NCBI GenBank assembly: GCA_944548615.1
Contig: OX155972.1
Span: 13,712,842-13,776,841 of the forward strand
Direction: 5' to 3'
Source of the DNA: Micropterix aruncella
Taxonomy: Eukaryota; Arthropoda; Insecta; Lepidoptera; Micropterigidae
DNA length: 64,000 nucleotides
How positions within the stretch are numbered: position 1 is the first letter of the stretch; each line of letters starts with the position of its first letter. The notes under the pieces are model-generated. The model worked only from the letters and a program-made list of their open reading frames with translations, was not told the origin of the DNA and made no database searches. Below are positions 63,991 through 64,000 of the stretch, in pieces. Made by a program: the position numbers and the translations under genes.

Positions 63991-64000
63991 AACTATCCCA

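Overview
This is a stretch of insect nuclear DNA, most probably from a moth or butterfly (Lepidoptera). It has AT-rich introns, GT-AG splice sites, juvenile hormone epoxide hydrolase (JHEH) gene copies and a dense load of insect transposons: Lepidoptera-style Helitron ends, BEL/Pao, piggyBac, Tc1, pogo, hAT, Penelope and several LINE families. I saw no bacterial gene organisation, rRNA, tRNA or CRISPR array. Nearly all host coding sequence belongs to one locally amplified family.

The backbone is a cluster of JHEH-like alpha/beta-hydrolase genes. Copy A (minus, 1291-2975) has exons 1-3 and two nonsense codons in exon 1. Copy B (minus, 31043 down to 7323) is a complete five-exon gene of 465 codons, and every splice phase fits. 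Copies D (minus, about 38.69-39.08 kb) and E (plus, about 43.19-43.60 kb) are small pseudogene remnants sharing the same nonsense codon and deletion. Copy C (plus, 52804-59896) has intact exons 1-4, but its last exon is not visible. In A, B and C alike, the aspartate nucleophile of the epoxide-hydrolase active site reads histidine, so this looks like a family of JHEH-like pseudoenzymes.

Layout. 0-6.3 kb: copy A, its 5' flank, interspersed repeats and a mariner-type remnant. 7.3-31 kb: copy B. Its 16.8-kb third intron holds a GC-rich repeat, a hAT MITE, Penelope and LINE fragments, and a three-level nest in which a LINE is split by a BEL element whose 5' LTR is split by a piggyBac element. 31-34.7 kb: 5' flank of B, repeats and a dead pogo transposon. 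34.7-39.1 kb and 43.2-52.6 kb: the two arms of a large, eroded inverted duplication. The arms carry a degenerate tandem array of roughly 165-bp units and remnants D and E. The spacer holds a 557-bp tandem repeat (2.7 copies) and long (TA)n tracts. The right arm has grown by insertion of LINEs, a Helitron, a GC-rich block and a possible solo LTR.

52.8-64 kb: copy C, with LINEs, GC-rich repeats and a 921-bp Helitron in its third intron. A nearly perfect 1.3-kb palindrome with three internal hairpins lies just past exon 4. A LINE RT fragment, a Harbinger-like TIR element and an unrecognised broken ORF follow to the end of the window. Homologous 5' flanks and intron-3 sequence recur beside several JHEH copies, so whole gene-plus-flank segments were duplicated. 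Transposon insertion and inversion then rearranged the cluster.
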